From: Saccharopolyspora thermophila
Lineage (GTDB): Bacteria; Actinomycetota; Actinomycetes; Mycobacteriales; Pseudonocardiaceae
DNA length: 64,000 nucleotides
Reading direction: 5' to 3'
Assembly: GCF_014646075.1 (NCBI RefSeq)
Contig: NZ_BMMT01000002.1
Coordinates: 520,058 to 584,057 of the forward strand
Made by a program: the position numbers and the translations under genes. This document shows, piece after piece, positions 28,060 to 36,272 of the stretch (position 1 is its first letter; every line of letters starts with the position of its first letter). A model generated the notes under the pieces. It ran no database searches. It saw nothing but the letters and a program-made list of their open reading frames with translations, and was not told the DNA's origin.

Positions 28060-28539
28060 AGTTCTCCTCTCGGGGCAGGCAGAAGCAGTCGTGCTGTGGG
28101 TGGGGGTGCACCGCGCGAGGCACGGCGGGCCGGCCGGTGCCACCGCAGGAGCTCGGGGGAGCGTGGTGGTACTGAATCGATGCAGCACCGGCCGAAAAGG
28201 GAGACAGACGAGTGGGCGGGAACCCCCCAGAGGCTCACGCTTTCGGCTGTCTGGAACCCAGTCTCAAGGGGTGTCAGGCCCCATGTCCACCTGAAACCCG
28301 GTGACTCCAAACACGCACAGTCAGCACAACATCACGTAACCATCCCAAAAGGGCGAACAGGGTCCGCCGAGACCAACGTCCGGCTACCGGCAGTGGTGCG
28401 CTCCGGGCCGGTCTGACCTGGAAAAGCTACCCTCCACAGTAGACAAACCGCCGCCGGGGCCCGCGCCTGGCGCACCGCAACGACACGACCCGCAGATGGT
28501 GCACATCACCCCATACCGGACCGTGCACCATGAGGCGGC
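28060..28539. other. 480-bp non-coding region upstream of the MFS gene
   Basis: No frame here has coding character. It includes the likely promoter and leader of the MFS gene, and near its right end the inverted repeat 28496-28531. Its base composition is less GC-rich than the genes around it. Confidence 0.5.
28496..28531. repeat. Inverted repeat ATGGTGCAC-N18-GTGCACCAT
   Basis: Two perfect 9-base arms (28496-28504 and 28523-28531) lie 8 bases beyond the stop of the LuxR-HTH gene. It may be its terminator or a binding site; the 18-base spacer is long for a terminator loop. Confidence 0.5.
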
Positions 28540-28788
28540 TCACAACAGTCCCAGGTCGCGAGCCTTGGCGATGGCCTCGACCCGGTTGCGCGCACCCAGC
28601 TTGCGGCAGGCGTTCTGCAGGGAGCTCTTGACAGTGTTGCGGGACAAGAACATCGCTTCGGCGATCTCCGGGTTGCTCTGCCCCAGCGCCACCCGGCGCA
28701 GCACGTCGTACTCGCGAGCCGTGATCAGCGTGAGATCGTGTGAAAAACCCCCATCTGGAGGTGCTCGCTGATCTGCTCGGTGCAGCAT
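28540..28788 (-). CDS. LuxR-type HTH mini-protein
   Basis: The 82-residue product is little more than a LuxR-family DNA-binding domain. LTAREYDVLRRVALGQSNPEIAEAM and FLSRNTVKSSLQNACRKLGARNRVEAIAKA show all four helices of the GerE/LuxR fold. There is no receiver or sensor domain; the open frame upstream to 28971 is antisense to the alcohol dehydrogenase and does not look like a domain. The ATG at 28788 gives a start within the leader of the divergent dehydrogenase gene but has no clear ribosome site, so this may be the relic of a larger regulator. Control of the dehydrogenase is plausible. Confidence 0.7.
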   Translation of the reverse strand: MLHRADQRAPPDGGFSHDLTLITAREYDVLRRVALGQSNPEIAEAMFLSRNTVKSSLQNACRKLGARNRVEAIAKARDLGLL

Positions 28789-28846
28789 GCTGCGGTCGCG
28801 CCGACTCGACGGCAGTGTGAAAACCATCACCGAGAGGACCGATTCC

Positions 28847-29950
28847 ATGCAGACCACCGCAGCAGTGCTTCGCGAAACCGGCAAACCGCTGGTTGTCGAG
28901 GAGGTCGACATCGACGAGCCGCGTGCGGGGGAGGTGCTGGTGCGCATGGTCGGCGTCGGGGTGTGCCACACCGATCTCGGCGTGATCGCGACCGCGGCCC
29001 CGGAGCAGCTGCCGGTCGTGCTCGGTCACGAGGGGGCGGGTGTGGTGGAGGCGGTCGGGGAGGGCGTCACGACGCTGGCCCCGGGTGACCACGTGGTCCT
29101 GAGCTACAACTCCTGCCACAACTGCGACCTGTGCGAGCGCGGCGTGACCGTGCACTGTCGCAACTTCGTGCCGCTGAACCTGGTCGGGGCGCGGCTGGAC
29201 GGCTCGTCGCCGCTCGGCCGTGGTGGGGAGAAGATCTTCGGGCACTTCTTCGGGCAGTCGTCGTTCGCCCGGCACGCCATCGCAACCGTGAACAACACGG
29301 TCAAGGTCGACCCCGATCTGCCGCTGGAGCTGCTCGGGCCGCTTGGTTGCGGTGTGCAGACCGGTGCGGGGGCGGTGCTGAACTCGTTGAACCCCGAGGA
29401 GGGCTCCAGCATCGCGGTGTTCGCGGCCGGTTCGGTGGGGCTCAGCGCGATCATGGCGGCGGTGGCGGCGGGGTGCTCCACCATCATCGCGGTGGATCCG
29501 ATGGCGAGCCGGCGGGAGCTGGCGTCGCGGTTCGGTGCCACGCACGTCGTGGACCCGACTGATCGCGACCCGGTCGAGGCGATCCGGGAGGTCACCGGTG
29601 GGACGGGTGCCCGGTACTCGGTGGACTGCATCGGGTTGCCGCAGGTCGTTCGGCAGTCGCTGGAGTGCCTGCAGTCCTACGGCGTGTGCGCCACCGTGGG
29701 CTTCCAGGGCTTGAACAACGAGGTCACGATCGACCAGGGCCACCTGCTGTTCGGCCGTTCGCTGGTCGGTGTCATCGAGGGCGACGCGGTGCCCGCGGAG
29801 TTCATTCCGCGCATGATCGAGCTCAACCGAGCGGGCCGCTTCCCGTTCGACCAGCTCATCACCACGTTCCCGTTCGACAAGATCAACGAGGCGATCGAGG
29901 CGGCGCACCACGGCGAGGTGGCCAAGGCCGTGCTGACCTTCGACGCCTGA
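28847..29950 (+). CDS. Zinc-dependent alcohol dehydrogenase (aryl/allylic alcohol type)
   Basis: This medium-chain NAD-dependent alcohol dehydrogenase has 367 residues. The catalytic zinc region GVGVCHTDLGV and GHEGAGVVEAVGEGV, structural zinc cysteines CHNCDLCERGVTVHC, and NAD motif AAGSVGLSAIMAAVAAGC are all intact. LGPLGCGVQTGAGAVLNSL is typical of the benzyl alcohol/geraniol dehydrogenase branch. I start at the ATG 28847, preceded by GAGAGGA; a frame start at 28787 overlaps the divergent LuxR-HTH start. Specificity is inferred from family only. Confidence 0.92.
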   Translation: MQTTAAVLRETGKPLVVEEVDIDEPRAGEVLVRMVGVGVCHTDLGVIATAAPEQLPVVLGHEGAGVVEAVGEGVTTLAPGDHVVLSYNSCHNCDLCERGVTVHCRNFVPLNLVGARLDGSSPLGRGGEKIFGHFFGQSSFARHAIATVNNTVKVDPDLPLELLGPLGCGVQTGAGAVLNSLNPEEGSSIAVFAAGSVGLSAIMAAVAAGCSTIIAVDPMASRRELASRFGATHVVDPTDRDPVEAIREVTGGTGARYSVDCIGLPQVVRQSLECLQSYGVCATVGFQGLNNEVTIDQGHLLFGRSLVGVIEGDAVPAEFIPRMIELNRAGRFPFDQLITTFPFDKINEAIEAAHHGEVAKAVLTFDA

Positions 29951-30010
29951 CCGACCAGAGCACCAGCGGCCCGGGCCGCGCCGGCCAGCGAAAGCCCGCG
30001 GCCCGGCCGC

Positions 30011-30029
30011 GCCGGCGACTTTCGCCGGC
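30011..30029. terminator. Small perfect hairpin after the alcohol dehydrogenase gene
   Basis: GCCGGCGA and TCGCCGGC pair around a 3-base loop, 60 bases downstream of the dehydrogenase stop. It lies in a GC-rich patch with two near-copies of GCGGCCCGG..CCGCGCCGGC. Confidence 0.5.
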
Positions 30030-30090
30030 CGGAGACATGGCCTGACGCGCGCATCGTCCGGCGGCGACTGAACAAGGTTGGATCCGAACA

Positions 30091-30130
30091 CGTTGATGAC
30101 CGTGCCGAATCCCCGGCACGGTCATCAACG
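30091..30130. terminator. Perfect 17-bp stem between alcohol dehydrogenase and ribBA
   Basis: CGTTGATGACCGTGCCG and its exact complement CGGCACGGTCATCAACG flank a 6-base loop (aatccc). It sits 34 bases beyond the ribBA stop, which it most probably serves; it can also stop readthrough from the dehydrogenase side. Confidence 0.75.
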
Positions 30131-30164
30131 TGCGAGCTGTTTCGCGGTTGTCGTGTCGTGGTGG

Positions 30165-31379
30165 TCAGGCGATCTGCTCGAGCCGATGGCCCATCCGGTT
30201 CCGCTTGGTGGCGAGATACGCCGCGTTGTGCTCGTTCGGCTGGGCTTCGAGCGGGATGGTCTCGCTGACGGTCACCCCGCATGCGGTGAGTGCGCGGCAC
30301 TTGTCCGGGTTGTTCGTCATGAGCCGGACCGACGCGATCCCGAGGTCGGCCAGGATGCCGGCCGCCGCCGTGTAGTCGCGGCTGTCCACCGGCAGGCCGA
30401 GCGCCACGTTGGCCTCGAGGGTGTCCAGCCCCTGGTGCTGCTGGAGCTCGTAGGCGCGCAGCTTCTGCCCCAGGCCGATGCCACGTCCCTCGTGTCCGCG
30501 CATATAGACGATCACGCCGCGGCCCTCGTCCGCGATCGCCGCCATCGCCATGCGCAGTTGCGCGCCGCAGTCGCAGCGCAACGAGCCGACCAGGTCGCCG
30601 GTGAGGCACTCGCTGTGCAGGCGGACGAGAACGTCGTCGGCACCGTCGGTGTCACCCATTGTCAGCACCAGGTGTTCGACGTCGTCGGCGCCTGACTGGT
30701 AGGTGCTGGCCCGGAAAGTCCCGAGATCGGTGGGAATCGTGGCCTGCCCCGTCCGGCGCACCCCCGAGTCGGCATCCTGCAGCCAGCTGATGAGGTCGGC
30801 GATGGAGATCATCGGGATGCCGTGTCGCGCGGCGAATTCCGCGAGTTCCGGGCCGCGCATCATCTGCCGCCGGTCCGGGGTCACGACCTCGCACAGCAGG
30901 GCGGCTCCACTCAGCCCGGCCCGGCGGCACAGGTCCACGCCCGCCTCGGTGTGCCCGGGGCGTTGCCGCACCCCACCCGGTTTGGCCAGCAGCGGCATCA
31001 CGTGACCCGGCCGCGCCAGGTCGGCTGGCTCGACCCGCGGGTCGCCCAGCGCCCGGATCGTCTTCGCCCGGTCCTGCGCGCTGATCCCCGTGGTCGTCCC
31101 GTGCTTGTAGTCGACGCTGACCAGGAAGGCGGTGCCCTGGCTCTCGGTGTTGTCCCGCACCATCAGGTCCAGCTCAAGCGCGTTCGCGCGGGCGCCGTCG
31201 ATCGCGACGCACAGGAAACCCGAGGTGTGTTCCAGGAAGAACGCGACCTCGTCGGTCGTCGCGTACTCGGCGGCCATGATCAGGTCGCCCTCGTTCTCCC
31301 GGTCCGCATCGTCGACGACGAGCACCTTCCCGCCTGCGGCGAGTGCGGCAACGGCTTCGGGAACGCTCGACCAAGGCAT
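30165..31379 (-). CDS. ribBA: Bifunctional 3,4-dihydroxy-2-butanone-4-phosphate synthase / GTP cyclohydrolase II
   Basis: This enzyme makes both riboflavin precursors. Residues 1-205 are the RibB half, with DADRENEGDLIMAAE (acidic loop near 25-38), AKPGGVRQRPGHTEAGVDL and the catalytic H143/E145 region. Residues 206-404 are the RibA half, with the zinc cysteines C258, C269, C271 in SECLTGDLVGSLRCDCG and YMRGHEGRGIGL. All key residues are present and 404 residues is normal. The ATG at 31379 has CAGGAG upstream. No other rib gene and no FMN riboswitch lie nearby, so it may supply extra flavin for the adjacent flavoenzyme-rich cluster (inference). Confidence 0.95.
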   Translation of the reverse strand: MPWSSVPEAVAALAAGGKVLVVDDADRENEGDLIMAAEYATTDEVAFFLEHTSGFLCVAIDGARANALELDLMVRDNTESQGTAFLVSVDYKHGTTTGISAQDRAKTIRALGDPRVEPADLARPGHVMPLLAKPGGVRQRPGHTEAGVDLCRRAGLSGAALLCEVVTPDRRQMMRGPELAEFAARHGIPMISIADLISWLQDADSGVRRTGQATIPTDLGTFRASTYQSGADDVEHLVLTMGDTDGADDVLVRLHSECLTGDLVGSLRCDCGAQLRMAMAAIADEGRGVIVYMRGHEGRGIGLGQKLRAYELQQHQGLDTLEANVALGLPVDSRDYTAAAGILADLGIASVRLMTNNPDKCRALTACGVTVSETIPLEAQPNEHNAAYLATKRNRMGHRLEQIA

Positions 31380-31729
31380 GGGTTCACTCCTGCGACTGTG
31401 CACCGGTGCGCACGAATCGAGGCACACCTCTTTTCCCGTGCGACCGCGTTCGGATCTACTGCCTGCGCCACTGCCACCGGGTGGCGTTCAGATAGTGACT
31501 AGTTCGTTCGAATACGATGACACGTGTCATCATCGGCGTCAAGAGTCATCCTGCATTCGCCGCCCAGCAGTTGACATGACGCTCTTGGCCTCTTGACGCG
31601 ACGGGCCGCGCGGTTCACACTGAGGCGCGATTGTTCAAGATGTGAACGAATCGACCAGTTTTGTGATCGACTGTCGCGTGTAGCGCAGGACGACCAACCC
31701 AGCAGAACCGACCACGACGGAGTGTCACC
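31380..31729. other. Divergent promoter region between ribBA and the amine oxidase gene
   Basis: This 350-bp region has no gene. It contains the motif GCGTTCAGATAGTG at 31484-31497, also seen near 46982, then GTTCGTTCGAAT and a perfect palindrome at 31516-31531. TTGAC boxes occur at 31571 and 31593, but no good -10 follows either. Confidence 0.55.
31516..31531. promoter_or_regulatory. Perfect 16-bp palindrome GATGACACGTGTCATC
   Basis: The palindrome lies 137 bases upstream of ribBA and 199 bases upstream of the amine oxidase gene, in the shared control region. It looks like a dimeric regulator's operator; the regulator is not known. Confidence 0.55.
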
Positions 31730-33031
31730 GTGCCTGACAAAGCCGATGTTGTAGTGATCGGCGGTGGGATCGCCGGACTGATCACCGCCCGCGAGCTCAG
31801 CCGCAGTTCCCTTCGTGTCCTCGTGTTGGAAGCCCGCGACCGGCTGGGCGGCCGGGTGTGGACCGACCACCGGCTCGGCCGCGACCTGGAGATCGGCGGC
31901 ACCTGGCTGCACTGGGTGCAGCCGCACGTGTGGGCCGAGATCACCCGCTACGGCCTGGAGGTCACCCGCGGGCCGCGGCCCGAAGAGGCGTACTGGCTGG
32001 CGGGCGACGAGGTCCGCAAGGGCACGCTCGACGGCTTCATGGAGCTCATCGACCCGGGCATGCGGCGGCTGCTGGCCGACACGATGCGCTGGATCCCCCG
32101 GCCGGACCAGCCGCTCGCGGAACCGGAGCTCGCCGAGGTCGACGCCTGCAGCATCCAGGACAAGCTCGACGAACTCCACCTCCCGGTGGAGGAGCGCCAG
32201 GCCAACGAGGCCGCGTGGGTCGGGCACTTCAACGCCCCGCTCGACGAGGGTGCCTTCACCAGCGGCCTGCGCTGGACCGCCGCCACCGCCGGCTCCTGGC
32301 ACCTCATGCACGAGGCATCCGCGGTCTTCCGGCTCGCGACGGGAACCCGATCCCTGGTCGAGGCGATCGTCGCCGACGTCGACGCCGAGATCCGCACGTC
32401 CACCGAAGTGCGCCGCATCGAGCACGACGCTGAGGGCGCGGTGATCACCACCGCGTCCGGGGAACAGATCCACGCGCGGCGGGTCGTGGTGACGCTGCCG
32501 CACAACATCATCGGCGACCTCGACGTGTCGCCGGCACTGTGCGCGGAGAAACTGGCGGCGAGCAAGGAGAAAACGGCCTCGAAGGGCGTCAAGGCGTGGA
32601 TCCGCGTGCGCGGTCCGATCAAGCCGTTCTTCGCCTATTCCTCCGCCTCCCACCCCCTGTCGGTCGTGCGCACCGAATACCTCGGGGACGACGACGCCGT
32701 CCTCGTCGCCTTCGGGGCGGACGCGCAGAAGATCTCGCCGGACGACCTCGACGCCGTCCGCGCCGCGCTGCGCGTGTGGCGCGACGATCTCGAGGTCCTC
32801 GAGGTCACCGGCCACGACTGGATGTCCGATCCTTACTCCCGCGAGACGTGGCTGATGCACCGGCCGCACCAGCTCACCCGCTACCTCCAGGCCCAGCAAC
32901 GGCCGGAAGGCGTCCTGCACTTCGCCAGCAGCGACAACGCCAACCTGTGGGCCGGGTTCATCGACGGAGCCATCGAAAGCGGCCTTCGCGTGGCACGCGA
33001 ACTCACCGCGCAACTCACCGCCTCGCGCTAG
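31730..33031 (+). CDS. Flavin-containing amine oxidase (monoamine oxidase family)
   Basis: This FAD enzyme oxidises primary, secondary or N-methyl amines to imines with O2 or another acceptor. The 433 residues open with DVVVIGGGIAGLITARELS and VLEARDRLGGRVWTD, the amine oxidase dinucleotide signature, then EIGGTWLHW. It closes with SSDNANLWAGFIDGAIESGLRVARE, the C-terminal FAD-contacting motif. The start is a GTG at 31730. It is the first of five genes on the plus strand (amine oxidase, flavin reductase, ALDH, quinone oxidoreductase, enolase-superfamily enzyme). N-demethylation or ring-amine oxidation of the pathway substrate is plausible but unproven. Confidence 0.9.
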   Translation: MPDKADVVVIGGGIAGLITARELSRSSLRVLVLEARDRLGGRVWTDHRLGRDLEIGGTWLHWVQPHVWAEITRYGLEVTRGPRPEEAYWLAGDEVRKGTLDGFMELIDPGMRRLLADTMRWIPRPDQPLAEPELAEVDACSIQDKLDELHLPVEERQANEAAWVGHFNAPLDEGAFTSGLRWTAATAGSWHLMHEASAVFRLATGTRSLVEAIVADVDAEIRTSTEVRRIEHDAEGAVITTASGEQIHARRVVVTLPHNIIGDLDVSPALCAEKLAASKEKTASKGVKAWIRVRGPIKPFFAYSSASHPLSVVRTEYLGDDDAVLVAFGADAQKISPDDLDAVRAALRVWRDDLEVLEVTGHDWMSDPYSRETWLMHRPHQLTRYLQAQQRPEGVLHFASSDNANLWAGFIDGAIESGLRVARELTAQLTASR

Positions 33032-33060
33032 GCGCCGACACCTGCTTGGAGGAACCGATC

Positions 33061-33564
33061 ATGACCGCCTCGCTTTCGACGATCGAGCCGCGGTACTTCC
33101 GCGACGTGATGGGACACCTGCCCACCGGTGTGGTGGTCGTGGCAGGCCGCCAGGTGGGCACCGGCGAACCGGCCGGACTGGTCGTCGGGACCTTCCAGTC
33201 GCTGTCGCTGGATCCCCCGCTGGTCAACTTCAGCGTCGCGCTGACGTCCACCAGCTGGCCGAAGATCCGCCCCGCTGGTCGGTTCAGCGCCAGCGTGCTC
33301 GCCAGCGGGCAGAACGACGTCTGCCGGGTCCTGTCCAGCAAACGCGACGACAAGTTCCGCGCGGTGGCCTGGCACGAGTCCGCCGACGGTAACCCCCGGA
33401 TCTCGGGCGCACACGCCTGGATCGACTGCGAGATCCGGCACGAGCTGGACGGCGGTGACCACGTGATCGTGGTGGCCGACGTGCGCCACCTCGAAGCGGG
33501 CGAGGGCGAGCCGCTGATCTTCCACCGTGGACGGTTCGGCCGATATCGGGAGATCAGCGCCTGA
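33061..33564 (+). CDS. Flavin reductase family protein (HpaC-like)
   Basis: This FMN-binding split-barrel protein of 167 residues would supply reduced flavin to a monooxygenase. Marks are RDVMGHLPTGVVVVAG, VGTFQSLSLDPPLVNFSV, the SWPKIRPAGRFSASVL stretch and HAWIDCEI. TTGGAGGAACC precedes the ATG at 33061. It is 29 bases after the amine oxidase. A second, related reductase lies at 46267-46800 beside an NtaA-like monooxygenase; this first one has no monooxygenase next to it, so it may share the same partner. Confidence 0.9.
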   Translation: MTASLSTIEPRYFRDVMGHLPTGVVVVAGRQVGTGEPAGLVVGTFQSLSLDPPLVNFSVALTSTSWPKIRPAGRFSASVLASGQNDVCRVLSSKRDDKFRAVAWHESADGNPRISGAHAWIDCEIRHELDGGDHVIVVADVRHLEAGEGEPLIFHRGRFGRYREISA

Positions 33565-33604
33565 GCGCCACGGCACCGACCCACGTACGAACGGAGAGTA
33601 CCCG

Positions 33605-35122
33605 ATGACCACAGTAGACCAGACAGGCCGCGAGGAGTCGGCAGCGGAACTCGATCGCTGCCTGGGTGCGGCGGCCGCCGCCGCCGACGAGTGGGGGAGG
33701 TGGACCCCGCGCCGGCGAGCCGAGGCGCTCTCCGCGGTCGCCGACGCCCTGGACGCCGCCGCCACCGACCTCGTGAGCATCGCCGGTCAGGAAACCGGGC
33801 TTGGCGAGGCGCGGCTCACCGGTGAGGTCAAGCGGACGACGGTCCAGCTGCGCATGTTCGCCGACGTGCTGCGGGACGGCTCCTACCTCCGGATCGTCCT
33901 CGACCGCCGCGACCCCGACTTCGTGCTCGGCACGCGGCCGGACCTGCGCCGCTGGCTGGTTCCGCTCGGGCCGGTGCTGGTGTTCGCGGCGAGCAACTTC
34001 CCGTTCGCGTTCTCGGTCGCCGGCGGCGACACCGCCTCCGCGCTCGCGGCAGGCTGCCCCGTGGTGCTCAAGGCACACCCCGGCCATCCGGTGACCTCGC
34101 AGCGGACGGCGGAGGTCGTGCGGTCGGCGCTGGCGCGCAGTGGCGCACCGGACGGAACGTTCAGCCTGATCAGCGGCCGGGAGGCCGGGGTGCGGGCGCT
34201 GCGGGACCCGCGCATCTCCGCCGCCGCGTTCACCGGCTCGGTCGCCGGCGGCCGGGCCCTGTTCGACATCGCCTCGTCCCGGGAGTCACCGATCCCGTTC
34301 TTCGGCGAGCTCGGCAGCATCAACCCGGTGGTGGTCACCGCCGAGGCGGTGCGCGAACGCGGCGAGCAGATCGCCGCGGGCTTCGTCGGGTCCTTCACCC
34401 TCGGGGCGGGCCAGTTCTGCACCAAGCCGGGCGTGTTGCTGCTCCCACGCGGAACGGATCTGCCCGAACGCCTGGCCAAGCTGGTCCACGACGTTCCGGC
34501 GGCACGCCTGCTCACCTCCGGAATCGCCCAGCGGTACCAGGAGCGGATCGAGGAACTGGCTGGTGTTCCCGGTGTGACGGTCCTGGTGGCCGGGCGCGAA
34601 CAGGCCGACACCTCCGGCGTTCCCGCGTTCACGCCGACCCTGTTCCACGCCGGTTCGACGCACAACCTGCTCGAGCACCGCGCCGTTCTGCTGGAAGAGA
34701 ACTTCGGTCCGTCCACAGTGATCGCCGAGTACGACGCGGACGACGACCCGGCGGAGATCGTCGCGGCGGTCGACGGCAGCCTGACCGTCACCGTGCACAC
34801 GTCGAGCGAACCGGCTGACGCCGAACGGGCCCGCCTCGCCCCGCTGCTGGACCTCGCGGCCCAGCGCAGCGGCCGGATCGTCTTCAACGAGTGGCCCACC
34901 GGGGTTGCGGTCACGCCGGCCCAGCAGCACGGCGGCCCCTACCCGGCCACCACCGCGGTGTCGCACACCTCGGTGGGCACGGCGGCGATCGAGCGGTTCC
35001 TGCGTCCGGTGACCTACCAGAACGCGCCTGATGCCCTGCTGCCGGAGGCACTGCGGGAAGCGAACCCGTGGGATCTGCCGCGGACCGTCAACGAGGCCGG
35101 CCAGTCCCGGAACTGGAGGTGA
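33605..35122 (+). CDS. Aldehyde dehydrogenase, 2-oxoglutarate semialdehyde dehydrogenase-like
   Basis: This NAD(P)-dependent aldehyde dehydrogenase has 505 residues. The catalytic Cys is C272 in TLGAGQFCTKPG and the general base E235 is in PFFGELGSINP; the nucleotide site shows FAASNFPFAFSVAGGDTASALAAG. These stretches are the ones that mark the KGSADH branch, which finishes hydroxyproline and pentose breakdown by making 2-oxoglutarate. That fits the two hydroxyproline-type enolase-superfamily enzymes in the cluster. The ATG at 33605 has GGAGAG upstream. Substrate assignment is from family pattern only. Confidence 0.88.
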   Translation: MTTVDQTGREESAAELDRCLGAAAAAADEWGRWTPRRRAEALSAVADALDAAATDLVSIAGQETGLGEARLTGEVKRTTVQLRMFADVLRDGSYLRIVLDRRDPDFVLGTRPDLRRWLVPLGPVLVFAASNFPFAFSVAGGDTASALAAGCPVVLKAHPGHPVTSQRTAEVVRSALARSGAPDGTFSLISGREAGVRALRDPRISAAAFTGSVAGGRALFDIASSRESPIPFFGELGSINPVVVTAEAVRERGEQIAAGFVGSFTLGAGQFCTKPGVLLLPRGTDLPERLAKLVHDVPAARLLTSGIAQRYQERIEELAGVPGVTVLVAGREQADTSGVPAFTPTLFHAGSTHNLLEHRAVLLEENFGPSTVIAEYDADDDPAEIVAAVDGSLTVTVHTSSEPADAERARLAPLLDLAAQRSGRIVFNEWPTGVAVTPAQQHGGPYPATTAVSHTSVGTAAIERFLRPVTYQNAPDALLPEALREANPWDLPRTVNEAGQSRNWR

Positions 35123-35130
35123 CCACGACC

Positions 35131-36240
35131 ATGGCGGAAGCCGCGGCCGTGCCGAGGACGATGGCCGCCGTCCTGCTCACCGGCCACGGTGGCCTGGACA
35201 AACTCGAGTACCGGACCGACGTGCCGGTTCCTCGGCCGAAACCGGGCGAGGTGCTCATCCAGGTCGCCGCGGCCGGGATCAACAACACGGACGTGAACAC
35301 GCGGATCGGGTGGTATTCCAAAGGCGTCACAGCGGAGACCGGCGAGGGTGGACAGACGGGCTTCGCCACCGTCGACGACAGCGACGCCACGTGGTCGGGC
35401 GCGGCGCTGGAATTCCCGCGCATCCAGGGCGCGGACGTCTGCGGTCGCATCGTCGAGGTGGGGGACGGTGTTTCCCCCGACCGCATCGGCGAGCGAGTGC
35501 TGGTCCGGAACATGCTGCGCACGCCCGTCGGCCACCGGCCGTTTCAGTGCTGGACCTTCGGCAGCGAATGCGACGGTGGATTCGCGCAGTTCACGGTCGC
35601 CCCAGCGCAGGACACCTACCGCGTCCGCAGCGACCTGTCCGACGAGGAGCTGGCCGCCGTGCCGTGCGCCTACTCGACCGCGGAGAACATGCTGCACCGA
35701 GCCGCGGTCGGGGCCGAGCGGGTCCTGGTCACCGGCGCCTCGGGCGGAGTCGGCCTCGCGGCGGTGCAGCTCGCGAAGCGCCGCGGCGCGACGGTCACCG
35801 CGGTCTGCTCGGCCGCCAAAGCCGCCGATGTCAGGGCACAGGGCGCTGATCGCACCGTGGAGCGCGGTGCGGACCTGATCGCCGCGCTCGGCCGCACATC
35901 CGTCGACGTGGTGATCGACCTGGTCGGCGGCCCGCAGTCCGCGCAGTTGCTGGACCTGCTGCGCCCGGGCGGCCGGTACGCCATCGCGGGTGCCATCGGC
36001 GGACCGGTCGCGGAGCTGGATCTGCGCACGTTGTACCTCAACGACCTGTCGATCTTCGGCTGCACCTTCCAGGAAGACGTCGTGTTCGAGAATCTCGTCG
36101 CATACCTCGAACACGGCGAACTGCGTCCCGTCGTCTCACGCACCTACCCCCTGGCCGAGATCGCTCGGGCCCAGGCGGACTTCCTCGCCAAGAAGCACCT
36201 CGGGAAGCTGGTGCTCGTCCCGCCCGCCGTGGCCGGATGA
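35131..36240 (+). CDS. Quinone oxidoreductase / zinc-type alcohol dehydrogenase-like protein
   Basis: This medium-chain reductase/dehydrogenase has 369 residues. VLVTGASGGVGLAAVQLAKRRGA is the NADPH-binding motif and AAAGINNTDVNTRIGWY the N-terminal substrate domain. The structural-zinc cysteine cluster of true alcohol dehydrogenases is absent, and the position of the first catalytic zinc Cys is Asn (GINNTD), so it is more likely a quinone-oxidoreductase-type enzyme. An ATG at 35131 follows CTGGAGG 11 bases upstream; a GTG at 35119 overlapping the ALDH stop is an alternative. It lies mid-operon; its step is unknown. Confidence 0.85.
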   Translation: MAEAAAVPRTMAAVLLTGHGGLDKLEYRTDVPVPRPKPGEVLIQVAAAGINNTDVNTRIGWYSKGVTAETGEGGQTGFATVDDSDATWSGAALEFPRIQGADVCGRIVEVGDGVSPDRIGERVLVRNMLRTPVGHRPFQCWTFGSECDGGFAQFTVAPAQDTYRVRSDLSDEELAAVPCAYSTAENMLHRAAVGAERVLVTGASGGVGLAAVQLAKRRGATVTAVCSAAKAADVRAQGADRTVERGADLIAALGRTSVDVVIDLVGGPQSAQLLDLLRPGGRYAIAGAIGGPVAELDLRTLYLNDLSIFGCTFQEDVVFENLVAYLEHGELRPVVSRTYPLAEIARAQADFLAKKHLGKLVLVPPAVAG

Positions 36241-36272
36241 ACACCAGAGACCGGCCGACCAACGGAGCGGCA

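Noticed and set aside
31380..31729. FMN riboswitch upstream of ribBA
   Set aside because: No RFN-like conserved blocks or multi-stem layout could be found; only palindromes are present.
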